In this document: piece after piece, positions 18,018 to 25,493 of the stretch
How positions within the stretch are numbered: the first letter of the stretch is position 1
How the letters are laid out: each line of letters starts with the position of its first letter
Origin: Arcticibacter pallidicorallinus
GTDB lineage: Bacteria; Bacteroidota; Bacteroidia; Sphingobacteriales; Sphingobacteriaceae
Direction of reading: 5' to 3'
NCBI RefSeq assembly: GCF_003002875.1
Contig: NZ_PVTH01000003.1
Location: 124,001-188,000, forward strand
Length of the DNA: 64,000 nt
Made by a program: the position numbers and the translations under genes
The notes under the pieces: model-generated
Seen by the model: only the letters and a program-made list of their open reading frames with translations
What the model was told of the DNA's origin: nothing
The model's database searches: none

Positions 18018-19277
18018 ATGAGTCTTACCAAGATTTTTTTAGTCTTCGCTTTCGTTTTCGTTACTGGTTCTGTATTTGCGCAGAGCAGTGCTGAGCTCAA
18101 GCGCCGCAAGGAAGCACTTACCCGGGAAATTGAGATGCTGAGACGATCTCAGAATAAGGTGGTGAATAACAAGCGACTGTCGCTTAAGCAGATCAATGCA
18201 CTGAATGCTCAGATAAGACTCAGGGAGGCTAAGATAAGTACTATTAATTCGGAAGTCAGACTGCTTGACAATCAGATTTCCGAGAATACTAACAATGTAC
18301 GTTCGCTGCAAAGCCAATTGGTAAAATTAAAAAAAGAGTATGCAGCGATGATTTTGTTCGCGTTTAGAAATCAAAGTTCATATAGCAAGCTAATGTTCAT
18401 ATTTGCGTCCAGCGACTTTAATCAGGCTTACAAGAGACTCAAGTACCTCCAGCAGTTTGGGGATTACAGGCGTAAACAAGCAAGATATATACAGGAGACA
18501 CAGAGGGAGTTGGGGCATAAAATTCAGCAACTGGATCACAACAAGAGAGAGAAAAGTTCATTGTTAGAAGACCAGGAAAAAGAGAAAATTACTCTCGGGA
18601 AAGAAAAGAGTAATCAATCGATACAGCTCAACAAACTAAGCAAAGAGGAAAAGCAGCTCCGCCAGGAGCTTACCCAAAAGCAGAGAGAATCAGCAAGATT
18701 GAACCGGGCGATACAAAATGCGATCAGTCGGGAAATTGAAGCCGAGCGTAAAAGAGCAGCGGCAGCAGCAGCAGCGGCAGCAAAAGCGGCAGCGGCGAAG
18801 GGAGACGATACCGAAGCAAAACCCGTTGCTAAGGGTTCGAAGGTCCTATCTGCTACTCCTGAGTCGGCAAAAATGACGTCTGACTTTACTGGAAATCGTG
18901 GAAGCTTGCCATGGCCAGTGGCGAACGGGACGATAGTGGAGCGATTTGGCAGACATTCAATTGGGAACGTTTCTACAGAAAATAACGGTGTAAATATTCA
19001 AACCAATGAGGGTGCCATCGTACGAGCAATCTTTGGCGGTACGGTAAGCAGTGTCATGAATATGGGCGCATCTACTGCAATTATCATCCGTCATGGAGAA
19101 TATTTCACGGTCTATACTAACTTACGGTCGGTAAGCGTATCAAAAGGCCAGAAGGTGACAGTTAAACAACCGCTTGGTTCAGTCGCAACAGATCCGACAG
19201 ATGGTAGCACCGAAGTACACCTCGAGATTTGGAAAGGAACTACCCCAATGAACCCGGAAGCTTGGTTAGCTAGATAA
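18018..19277 (+). CDS. EnvC-like murein hydrolase activator with degenerate M23 domain
   Basis: A 419-aa periplasmic protein. It has a signal peptide (1-22, ending GSVFAQ), a long coiled coil (about 23-235), an alanine-rich linker (about 240-262) and a C-terminal LytM/M23-type domain (about 300-419). The zinc ligands of active M23 peptidases are not intact: the usual H-x3-D segment reads NNGVNIQT and the HxH motif reads VHLEIW. This fits EnvC/NlpD-type activators, which switch on cell-wall amidases rather than cutting peptidoglycan. The ATG at 18018 is preferred to a GTG at 18012. It lies 18 bases after the DUF4292 gene. No amidase gene is in the window. Confidence 0.87.
   Translation: MSLTKIFLVFAFVFVTGSVFAQSSAELKRRKEALTREIEMLRRSQNKVVNNKRLSLKQINALNAQIRLREAKISTINSEVRLLDNQISENTNNVRSLQSQLVKLKKEYAAMILFAFRNQSSYSKLMFIFASSDFNQAYKRLKYLQQFGDYRRKQARYIQETQRELGHKIQQLDHNKREKSSLLEDQEKEKITLGKEKSNQSIQLNKLSKEEKQLRQELTQKQRESARLNRAIQNAISREIEAERKRAAAAAAAAAKAAAAKGDDTEAKPVAKGSKVLSATPESAKMTSDFTGNRGSLPWPVANGTIVERFGRHSIGNVSTENNGVNIQTNEGAIVRAIFGGTVSSVMNMGASTAIIIRHGEYFTVYTNLRSVSVSKGQKVTVKQPLGSVATDPTDGSTEVHLEIWKGTTPMNPEAWLAR
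18755..18797 (+). repeat. GCA/GCG triplet repeat encoding an alanine tract
   Basis: A run of GCA and GCG triplets inside the EnvC-like gene encodes a stretch of alanines broken by one lysine. It links the coiled coil to the degenerate LytM domain. Triplet runs can change length by slippage without breaking the frame. Confidence 0.8.
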
Positions 19278-19317
19278 CTCACAATAATTAATAAACAAAT
19301 GGCGTTTATTTTTATTC

Positions 19318-19325
19318 TATATTTG
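19318..19325 (+). promoter_or_regulatory. Promoter -7 element for the tatA pair
   Basis: TATATTTG matches TAnnTTTG exactly and ends 19 bases before the first tatA ATG at 19345. This spacing leaves a normal short leader of about 12-14 bases. No -33 TTG is obvious upstream. It lies 40 bases after the EnvC-like stop. Confidence 0.55.
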
Positions 19326-19344
19326 TATAATTAATCAGGGGAAA

Positions 19345-19620
19345 ATGTTGAATTCTATATTGTTATTCCTTAACATGGGTACGCCGGAGCTGATGTTGAT
19401 TCTATTCGCAGTTTTGCTGTTATTTGGAGGCAAGAAGCTACCTGAATTAGCAAGAGGCCTTGGAAAGGGCATGAGAGAGTTCAAAGATGCCTCTGATGGT
19501 GTAAAGCGTGAGATACACCGAAATATTAACGCAGTCAATGACGACTTGAGCGTCGATCTAGATTCTAAGAAAACAACTGAATCAGAGCAGCAAACAGAAA
19601 AACCACATATAAATTCATAG
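19345..19620 (+). CDS. tatA: Sec-independent protein translocase subunit TatA (copy 1)
   Basis: A 91-aa protein with one N-terminal membrane helix (about residues 14-28), the hinge [21 protein letters not shown] (read in parts: [16 protein letters not shown] then an amphipathic helix) and a charged tail. This is the TatA/E pattern rather than TatB. TatA oligomerises to let folded twin-arginine proteins cross the inner membrane. It is followed 1 base later by a second, shorter tatA. tatC is not in the window. The pair has its own promoter element and ends at a terminator. Confidence 0.93.
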   Translation: MLNSILLFLNMGTPELMLILFAVLLLFGGKKLPELARGLGKGMREFKDASDGVKREIHRNINAVNDDLSVDLDSKKTTESEQQTEKPHINS

Positions 19621-19621
19621 T

Positions 19622-19816
19622 ATGTTTAATACATTTTTATTAATCGGATTAGGTGCGCCAGAAATTATTCTAATTGTGGTTGCTATTCTGCTTCTTTTTG
19701 GCGGCAAAAAAATCCCGGAGCTTATGCGCGGTTTAGGGAAAGGCGTTAAAGAATTTAAAGACGCTAAAGACGGCGACGCTGATTCAGCCAGGGAAAATGA
19801 AAATAAGACTTACTAA
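19622..19816 (+). CDS. tatA: Sec-independent protein translocase subunit TatA (copy 2)
   Basis: A 64-aa TatA/E-type protein with a single membrane helix (about residues 9-25), then [20 protein letters not shown] and a short acidic tail. It is clearly similar to the copy before it, especially over the helix and hinge, so a tandem duplication is the simplest explanation. It begins one base after the stop of copy 1 and must be on the same transcript. It is followed by a hairpin terminator at 19850-19887. Confidence 0.92.
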   Translation: MFNTFLLIGLGAPEIILIVVAILLLFGGKKIPELMRGLGKGVKEFKDAKDGDADSARENENKTY

Positions 19817-19849
19817 GTTTTAGTACAGGATAACCTTTTTATTACTTAA

Positions 19850-19887
19850 CCCCATATTCGGCATTATTTGCCTGATATGGGGTTTTT
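19850..19887 (+). terminator. Intrinsic terminator after the tatA pair
   Basis: CCCCATAT at 19850-19857 and ATATGGGG at 19875-19882 form an 8-bp stem around a 17-base loop, followed by five T residues at 19883-19887. It lies 34 bases after the second tatA stop and just before the GatA-type gene. Confidence 0.85.
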
Positions 19888-19902
19888 CGATTTAGGAGAA
19901 TT

Positions 19903-21357
19903 ATGTACCTTCACGGAATGGAACCGTATATTTCCTTAACTATCTTACATCAAAAGATTAAAGAGGGCAAATTCACTTTAACAACAGTAGTAGAACATTA
20001 CCTGCAGCGAATTGACGCGGAATCTCACCTGAACGCATTTATCGAGGTATACAAAGACGAAGTACGGAATCTTGCTCCGGTCATAAATGCTAAGATTCTA
20101 AACGGCACAGCAGGTAGATTGGCAGGAATGGTTATCGGGATAAAAGATCTTATTTGCTATAAAGATCATGGTGTGTCAGCAGGATCCAGAATGCTTGAGA
20201 ACTACGTTTCTATTTTTTCTGCTACTGTAGTAGAGCGTCTATTAGATGAAGATGCGATTATTATCGGTCGTCTGAACTGTGATGAGTTCGCCATGGGTGG
20301 TTCTAATGAAAACTCCTACTTTGGCCACGTAAAAAATTTCGCTGATAATACAAAGGTTTCCGGAGGTTCATCCGGAGGATCTGCGGTGGCTGTCCAGGCA
20401 GGATTATGTATGGCAGCACTAGGCACCGATACAGGAGGCTCTGTGAGGCAACCAGCTTCGTTCTGCGGTATTATCGGCCTTAAGCCGACATATGGACGAG
20501 TTTCCAGACACGGCATCGTAGCTTACGCCTCGTCATTCGACCAAGTAGGGCCTTTGACTAAATCGGTGGAGGACGCCGCCTTGATAATGGAGATTATTGC
20601 CGGGCATGATGATTTTGATAGTACTTCATCTACTTTTCCTGTACCTAAGTATAGCCAGGAGCTGTCATTCGAAGGAAAAAAGAGAATTGCTTATCTGCCT
20701 GAAACCTTGCTGTCGGAAGGCTTGGATCCCGAGGTTAAGTTATTAACTGAGACGATGATCAAAAGGCTGCAGGACGAAGGTCATTCAGTTGAGCCTATTT
20801 CTTTCCCATATCTGGATTATGTTGTGCCGACCTATTACATATTGACGACTGCAGAATCATCTTCTAATCTGGCACGTTATGATGGTGTCCATTATGGATT
20901 TAGAAGTCCGAATGCGGCCGATCTTGAATCGACATATAAAAAATCCCGGTCTGAGGGCTTTGGAGCCGAAGTTAAGCGCAGAATCATGTTGGGTACTTTC
21001 GTCCTGAGTGCAGGCCATTATGCGTCTTTTTATGGAAAAGCGCAAAAGGTAAGGCGTTTAATCAGAGAAAAAACTGAGGAGATTTTGAGGGATCATGATT
21101 TCATTCTTTTACCAACATCTCCCGGCCCTGCGTTCGGGCTGGGTGAGAAGACAGACGACCCTGTAGTGATGTATTTAGCTGATATTTTTACTGTGCAGGC
21201 ATCCCTTGCAGGTATCCCCGCTATCTCGCTGCCTGTTAAGAATAACTCTAAGGGCCTTCCACTCGGCTTACAGCTGATAGGCAAGCGTTTTGGGGAAGCT
21301 GAGCTACTGTCGTTCTCCAAGTACGTTATGGATATGCATATGGCGGATCAAGAATAG
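19903..21357 (+). CDS. gatA: Amidase, aspartyl/glutamyl-tRNA amidotransferase subunit A type
   Basis: A 484-aa amidase-signature enzyme. The Ser-cisSer-Lys triad is visible in GMVIGIKDLICY (lysine), SGGSSGGSAVAVQAG and GTDTGGSVRQPASFCG. Sequence and length fit GatA, which releases ammonia from glutamine so that the GatB partner can amidate mischarged Glu-tRNA(Gln) or Asp-tRNA(Asn). gatB and gatC are not in the window. The start may be 19903 or the internal ATG at 19918, which lacks the first five residues. It is separated from the tatA pair by a terminator and is 30 bases before the lytic transglycosylase gene. Confidence 0.9.
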   Translation: MYLHGMEPYISLTILHQKIKEGKFTLTTVVEHYLQRIDAESHLNAFIEVYKDEVRNLAPVINAKILNGTAGRLAGMVIGIKDLICYKDHGVSAGSRMLENYVSIFSATVVERLLDEDAIIIGRLNCDEFAMGGSNENSYFGHVKNFADNTKVSGGSSGGSAVAVQAGLCMAALGTDTGGSVRQPASFCGIIGLKPTYGRVSRHGIVAYASSFDQVGPLTKSVEDAALIMEIIAGHDDFDSTSSTFPVPKYSQELSFEGKKRIAYLPETLLSEGLDPEVKLLTETMIKRLQDEGHSVEPISFPYLDYVVPTYYILTTAESSSNLARYDGVHYGFRSPNAADLESTYKKSRSEGFGAEVKRRIMLGTFVLSAGHYASFYGKAQKVRRLIREKTEEILRDHDFILLPTSPGPAFGLGEKTDDPVVMYLADIFTVQASLAGIPAISLPVKNNSKGLPLGLQLIGKRFGEAELLSFSKYVMDMHMADQE

Positions 21358-21387
21358 CCGGCAGGCTATTGGGTCTTTAACAAAAGA

Positions 21388-22575
21388 ATGATGAAGAGAA
21401 GAAAAGTGTTGACCGTATTGTTATTGATTTTCGGAACGTCTGGTGTATTTGGGAAACAGCGTAGCAATCCTTCACCTGACAGTTACCAGGTGGCTGCAGT
21501 TGCGGATTCCATAATCTTCAAACGTGCTCTCGAATCTATTCAAAACAGGGTTCCACTGACCTACAACGCGGAAGTTCAAAGATTTATAGATATTTATATT
21601 ACCAGACAAAAAAGCCGAATATCACAGATGCTTGGCTTGTCGCAATACTATTTCCCGATTTACAAGAAAGTCTTCGAGAATCGGAATGTTCCTGAGGAAT
21701 TGAAATACATATCTGTAATTGAATCTTCTTTGAATCCGCAGGCAGTATCCCATATGGGCGCTACCGGGCCTTGGCAGTTTCTTTATGAAGTAGGCAAACT
21801 CTATGGTTTGAAGATTTCAGACCTAGTAGACGAGCGTAAAGATCCATTCCTGGCGGCCAATGCTGCGGCTTCTCACCTACTTGAGTCTTACTATATGTAT
21901 GATGACTGGCTCGTAGCAATTGCTTCCTACAACTGTGGAAGGAATAATATTAAATGGGCTATGGAGAAAGCCGGGGGGAAGGGTGACTATTGGTCAATCA
22001 GACAATATCTTCCGACGGAAACTCAGAATTACGTACCGGCTTATATAGCAACGGTCTATGTAATGAATCACTACTGGAAGCACAATATCGAACCGGGAAC
22101 GACTGACTTGCCGTTTGAGACAGAAACTATTTCGGTAAGTTCTCCGGTCACCTTTAGTGCTATTGCTTCGGCAAGCAACTTAACGACAGAGGAAATCGCG
22201 AGATTGAATCCAGCATATTTACAAGGCGGAATCTACGGAAGTGAGGAATACCCTCAGAGGCTGGTGTTGCCTGCTAATCGAAAGCCCTATTTCGATTTGG
22301 TGAACGACGTTATGAATGGCCAAACAGTATCTGATGCCAGATTACAAGCTGCTAACAACATCTTTTATAAAACCAGAGGAGCCGGAGTGAAGGGTACCAG
22401 TCGTACCCGAAGCGGAGACCAGGTTATCATGTATCGGGTTCAGCGCGGCGACACGCTTTCTTCTATTGTTGCCCAGTTTAAAGGAGCAACAGAAGAAGAG
22501 ATTATAGTAATTAACAAACTAAAAGACTCTTCTTCTGTAAAAACCGGAATGGTTCTCAAAATTATTGGTGGATAA
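21388..22575 (+). CDS. LysM-containing lytic transglycosylase (MltD-like)
   Basis: A 395-aa secreted enzyme with a signal peptide (about 1-23), a family-23-type lytic transglycosylase domain (about 65-250) and a C-terminal LysM repeat (YRVQRGDTLSSIVAQF, about 348-393). The catalytic glutamate lies in ISVIESSLNPQAVS, followed by GATGPWQFL and IASYNCGRNN. The enzyme cleaves peptidoglycan glycan strands, leaving anhydromuramic ends, and LysM binds the wall. It converges on the OmpA lipoprotein gene with only 6 bases between the stops, and no terminator is visible there. Confidence 0.92.
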   Translation: MMKRRKVLTVLLLIFGTSGVFGKQRSNPSPDSYQVAAVADSIIFKRALESIQNRVPLTYNAEVQRFIDIYITRQKSRISQMLGLSQYYFPIYKKVFENRNVPEELKYISVIESSLNPQAVSHMGATGPWQFLYEVGKLYGLKISDLVDERKDPFLAANAAASHLLESYYMYDDWLVAIASYNCGRNNIKWAMEKAGGKGDYWSIRQYLPTETQNYVPAYIATVYVMNHYWKHNIEPGTTDLPFETETISVSSPVTFSAIASASNLTTEEIARLNPAYLQGGIYGSEEYPQRLVLPANRKPYFDLVNDVMNGQTVSDARLQAANNIFYKTRGAGVKGTSRTRSGDQVIMYRVQRGDTLSSIVAQFKGATEEEIIVINKLKDSSSVKTGMVLKIIGG

Positions 22576-22581
22576 TCCGAC

Positions 22582-23112
22582 CTACTTTCCCTGAGAAATC
22601 GTAATCTCTACACGTCTGTTTTTAGCCCGACCTTCAGGAGTGCTGTTCACAGCGACGGGCTTGGTATCACCTAACCCAGTAGTACTAACAGAAGCTTCAG
22701 AAAGCCCCATGCTGACGGCAAATGCCTTAACTGAAGCTGCTCTTTTTTCTGAAAGCCATTTATTATACTCCGGAGTTCCGGTTTTGTCTGTGTGACCCTC
22801 GATAAGAAGTTTTGCGGAGCCTTTTTCCTTTATAACCTTAACTAATTTCTGCAGCTTCTCTTTAGCGGGCTCAGTCAAGTACGACGAGTTTGTTGGGAAA
22901 AGAATTTCTGAAGCAAATGTTACCTTGACCCCACTCTGTACTCTGTCAACCTGTGTACCGGGCAGCTTATTCCGATAAGCGTCATATTCAGTATCATCTG
23001 TCACCTGTGCCTGGCTACTCGCCGGAGTCGATACAATAGCCTTTTTACTTTTACAAGAACCCAAGGCTCCTACAGCAGCCAGCGCCGCTATTACTAGAGT
23101 CTTTCTAACCAT
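22582..23112 (-). CDS. OmpA-domain outer-membrane lipoprotein
   Basis: A 176-aa lipoprotein with a signal peptide ending in the lipobox LGSC (C19) and a C-terminal OmpA/peptidoglycan-binding domain (about residues 65-175): LLIEGHTDKTGTPEYN, LSEKRAASV and the closing KNRRVEI. There is no beta-barrel, so it resembles Pal. It should tether the outer membrane to peptidoglycan. It lies 11 bases downstream of the DUF4198 gene in the same direction and is probably transcribed with it. Confidence 0.9.
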   Translation of the reverse strand: MVRKTLVIAALAAVGALGSCKSKKAIVSTPASSQAQVTDDTEYDAYRNKLPGTQVDRVQSGVKVTFASEILFPTNSSYLTEPAKEKLQKLVKVIKEKGSAKLLIEGHTDKTGTPEYNKWLSEKRAASVKAFAVSMGLSEASVSTTGLGDTKPVAVNSTPEGRAKNRRVEITISQGK

Positions 23113-23123
23113 TTGTTTATATA

Positions 23124-23912
23124 TTATTTATTTAAGAAGCTAAAACTAAAAGACGAGAACCATCTGTCGAAGTCAGCTGATTTTTCTGCGGGTAGTATAT
23201 TCACTGCTTTAATAAGCCATTCGCCCGCACGGTTAAGCTTTACATACGCTTTACCTTCATCGTCGGTTACCTGAGACGATGCGAACAAGCTCCCGTTGAG
23301 CGTTCTGGTAGTAACCGAAACATAAGCTTTCTTCACTGGCGCCCCCTTGGATAATACCTGAACGGTAATATCCTCACCATATTTCATTTTATATGGGTTT
23401 TGCGATAAGACAATTTCAAAATCTCCATCTGCTTTAACTTCATAGGCACCTCCCGAAGGTTTGTCGGAAACAATAAGGGTCTTAAGCGAATAGTGATTAT
23501 TTACAGAAAATAGCTGCTTCATACCGGCCTTGTCTGCTACATCAGCAAACCCTTCCTCTGCGAACTGGTTATTAAGAGAGGTTCTTGATTTTTGCTCGAC
23601 ACTATTGAAAAGCTCCGCCGAAATGAGGTTTAATCCTGAGCCTTTATACGGGATAATTAAGGTTGATCTGACGGCTCCTGCCGTGTCAATCAAACTCTCA
23701 GGCTTCGACCCCCGATAAATATTGGCGCTCTTTAATCTGGAGTTTTCAACCTTACGATCCTCACCGGTATCAAACTTATTGCCCCTATAAATTTCAACAA
23801 CGAGATCTTCCTTTCCTTTTAAAGCAAACGTCTGAGGCCGAAGGTAGTACTCTTGAGCCAGGACTGTTCCAGACAAAAGAACAGTAAGAAACATAATATA
23901 TAGTTGCTTCAT
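23124..23912 (-). CDS. DUF4198-like periplasmic protein
   Basis: A 262-aa secreted protein with a signal peptide (1-19, ending GTVLAQ). The C-terminal half resembles DUF4198 in the segment GEDITVQVLSKGAPVKKAYVSV (read as separate strands) and in KLNRAGEWLIKAVN, ending in an aromatic SFSFSF tail. DUF4198 proteins are beta-rich and in some bacteria sit in nickel or cobalt uptake operons; here no metal transporter is adjacent except feoAB 2 kb away. The role is therefore unknown. A -7 element lies 18 bases upstream. The downstream partner is the OmpA lipoprotein. Confidence 0.6.
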   Translation of the reverse strand: MKQLYIMFLTVLLSGTVLAQEYYLRPQTFALKGKEDLVVEIYRGNKFDTGEDRKVENSRLKSANIYRGSKPESLIDTAGAVRSTLIIPYKGSGLNLISAELFNSVEQKSRTSLNNQFAEEGFADVADKAGMKQLFSVNNHYSLKTLIVSDKPSGGAYEVKADGDFEIVLSQNPYKMKYGEDITVQVLSKGAPVKKAYVSVTTRTLNGSLFASSQVTDDEGKAYVKLNRAGEWLIKAVNILPAEKSADFDRWFSSFSFSFLNK

Positions 23913-23930
23913 ATGGATTATTTAGAAAAT

Positions 23931-23938
23931 CAAACTTA
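23931..23938 (-). promoter_or_regulatory. Promoter -7 element for the DUF4198-OmpA operon
   Basis: The minus strand reads TAAGTTTG, an exact TAnnTTTG match, ending 18 bases before the ATG at 23912. No clear -33 element is visible at 19-21 bases. A similar element on the plus strand at 24044-24051 drives the divergent gene. Confidence 0.55.
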
Positions 23939-24043
23939 CAAGTTTTTGAGGTGGTGTGAAACTTTCCTACATGCAAATGTACGATAACAACACAAATTGA
24001 TTAGCGAAACCGTTTTCACACATAATTTTAAACGCTTTCCAGA

Positions 24044-24051
24044 TAAGTTTG
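24044..24051 (+). promoter_or_regulatory. Promoter -7 element for the 24062 lipoprotein gene
   Basis: TAAGTTTG matches TAnnTTTG exactly and lies 10 bases before the ATG at 24062. It is the same octamer, on the opposite strand, as the element of the divergent DUF4198 gene. No -33 element is evident. Confidence 0.5.
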
Positions 24052-24061
24052 TTAGAGAGCT

Positions 24062-24862
24062 ATGTTTAAGTCTCCCTATTTTAAGGTCAGGTATGTAACC
24101 TTCTTCTCATGTGTCGCTGTCATGAATATTGCCATTTCCTGCAATAACGGAGAAGTAAAAGATAAACATCCTCAGGCGAAGATGGGTATCGCCTCATCGG
24201 TGTTTCGGGATGATAGCAGCATTAACGGCTATGCTGATTCTATCAAGCTACATCTTTCCGAATTTGAGAAGAGAGAAAGCTTGGTTTTTAATAAAGATGA
24301 GTATTCTTTTTTTGTAACCAGATATTCAAGCAATGGCAACCCGGTTCTTTATGTTGAGCATGGTGAGGGAGAGATCGGATCGGTTAAGAAGTATTACTAC
24401 GTTCATCGACGCCAACTGCTTTTGTTAACAGAAGACGTTTTCAACTCGTATGAGAGCCCTCGATACAGATCTCAGAGAGAATATTACAGAAACGATGTTC
24501 TCTTTCACGCAGAATCGAGGTCTGCTGATGATGCGGCGACATTCAACACGGCGAAATACGAAAAAGTCGAGAGTAAAAACGTAAACATTGGCGAAACTCT
24601 GGAACAGCTGGAAAGTGCAATAACGAACAAAGGTAACTTCGATCTAACATTCGAAGGAATAACAGAATACCCGAAAGCCAGGTACATTATACTTAGTAAG
24701 AGGGAGCTCAAATCCTATCGTGCCGTGATTCGGGTTGAAAACGAAGATGAGTTTATACAAGAACTTGTTACTAACGCCGATAAATATAAAGGTTCCACTT
24801 TAAGTATCAATTGGGAGATTATAGATGGAGAGGCAATTTACAAAGGTGCTGAGAGAAGATAA
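24062..24862 (+). CDS. Hypothetical lipoprotein of unknown family
   Basis: A 266-aa protein that I do not recognise. The N-terminus has a basic stretch (KVRY), a hydrophobic segment and a lipobox-like AISC with the cysteine near residue 27, followed by NNGE, so it is probably an outer-membrane lipoprotein. The mature part is rich in charged residues and in YxxE and KxYY patterns with no recognisable domain or repeats. It is a single gene, divergent from the DUF4198 gene, and its stop directly abuts the stop of the SprT-like gene on the other strand. A promoter -7 element lies 10 bases upstream. Confidence 0.6.
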   Translation: MFKSPYFKVRYVTFFSCVAVMNIAISCNNGEVKDKHPQAKMGIASSVFRDDSSINGYADSIKLHLSEFEKRESLVFNKDEYSFFVTRYSSNGNPVLYVEHGEGEIGSVKKYYYVHRRQLLLLTEDVFNSYESPRYRSQREYYRNDVLFHAESRSADDAATFNTAKYEKVESKNVNIGETLEQLESAITNKGNFDLTFEGITEYPKARYIILSKRELKSYRAVIRVENEDEFIQELVTNADKYKGSTLSINWEIIDGEAIYKGAERR

Positions 24863-25480
24863 TCAACCAGCTTCGAAGATCTCAGCCATAGGGTGAAACA
24901 GATAGAGGCGTCCGGTAGCGATTTCGATACATTTATACCGTTTACGCACTTTCTCCAGTTTTTTAAACCTCCTTCCGTTCCGAATGACAAATGTTGCATT
25001 GCACGGGATGTTCTCCATCAACATTGCACGAGCATTGCCAAGGCTGGGAGGATTATACGAATGTATTGCTCTAAATAAGCTAACGTCAGTACAGCTTGAC
25101 GCAGATGGATTGATTAGATAGCTATAAATCTCTTTTTTTAGATCCTCAGGAAAAATATCCATTGTCAGAAATGGTTGCATCATCTTTCTGAAGTTGTTCT
25201 TCCATTCCTGCCCATGCGGCTTGACACTGCTTTTGTACTCATTCCATGTTTGCAAATGCGCAAACTCATGAACGGTAGTTATCAGAAATGCATATGGGTT
25301 GAGGTTATAGTTGACAGAGATGCGGTGATTAAGTCCTTTGTGAGGAGGTCTGTAGTCACCTAACTTCGTACTGCGTTTGCCTGCAACTTTAAAATCACAG
25401 CAGTATTCGTCAATCCATTGTGCAACTATTTTAGCAGCTGCTTCAGGGAGATAGTCAGATAATCTCTGCGCTTTGTTCAC
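24863..25480 (-). CDS. SprT-like zinc metallopeptidase-fold protein
   Basis: A 205-aa protein with the metallopeptidase signature HEFAHLQTW (about residues 82-90; HExxH zinc ligands plus catalytic glutamate) preceded by a basic, tyrosine-rich N-terminal region. This is the SprT-like fold, whose eukaryotic member SPRTN removes protein-DNA crosslinks; the bacterial roles are poorly known. The start is GTG at 25480. It follows feoB after 13 bases and is probably on the feoAB transcript. Its stop abuts the stop of the convergent lipoprotein gene with no spacer. Confidence 0.82.
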   Translation of the reverse strand: MNKAQRLSDYLPEAAAKIVAQWIDEYCCDFKVAGKRSTKLGDYRPPHKGLNHRISVNYNLNPYAFLITTVHEFAHLQTWNEYKSSVKPHGQEWKNNFRKMMQPFLTMDIFPEDLKKEIYSYLINPSASSCTDVSLFRAIHSYNPPSLGNARAMLMENIPCNATFVIRNGRRFKKLEKVRKRYKCIEIATGRLYLFHPMAEIFEAG

Positions 25481-25493
25481 CGCTTTCTTCCCA

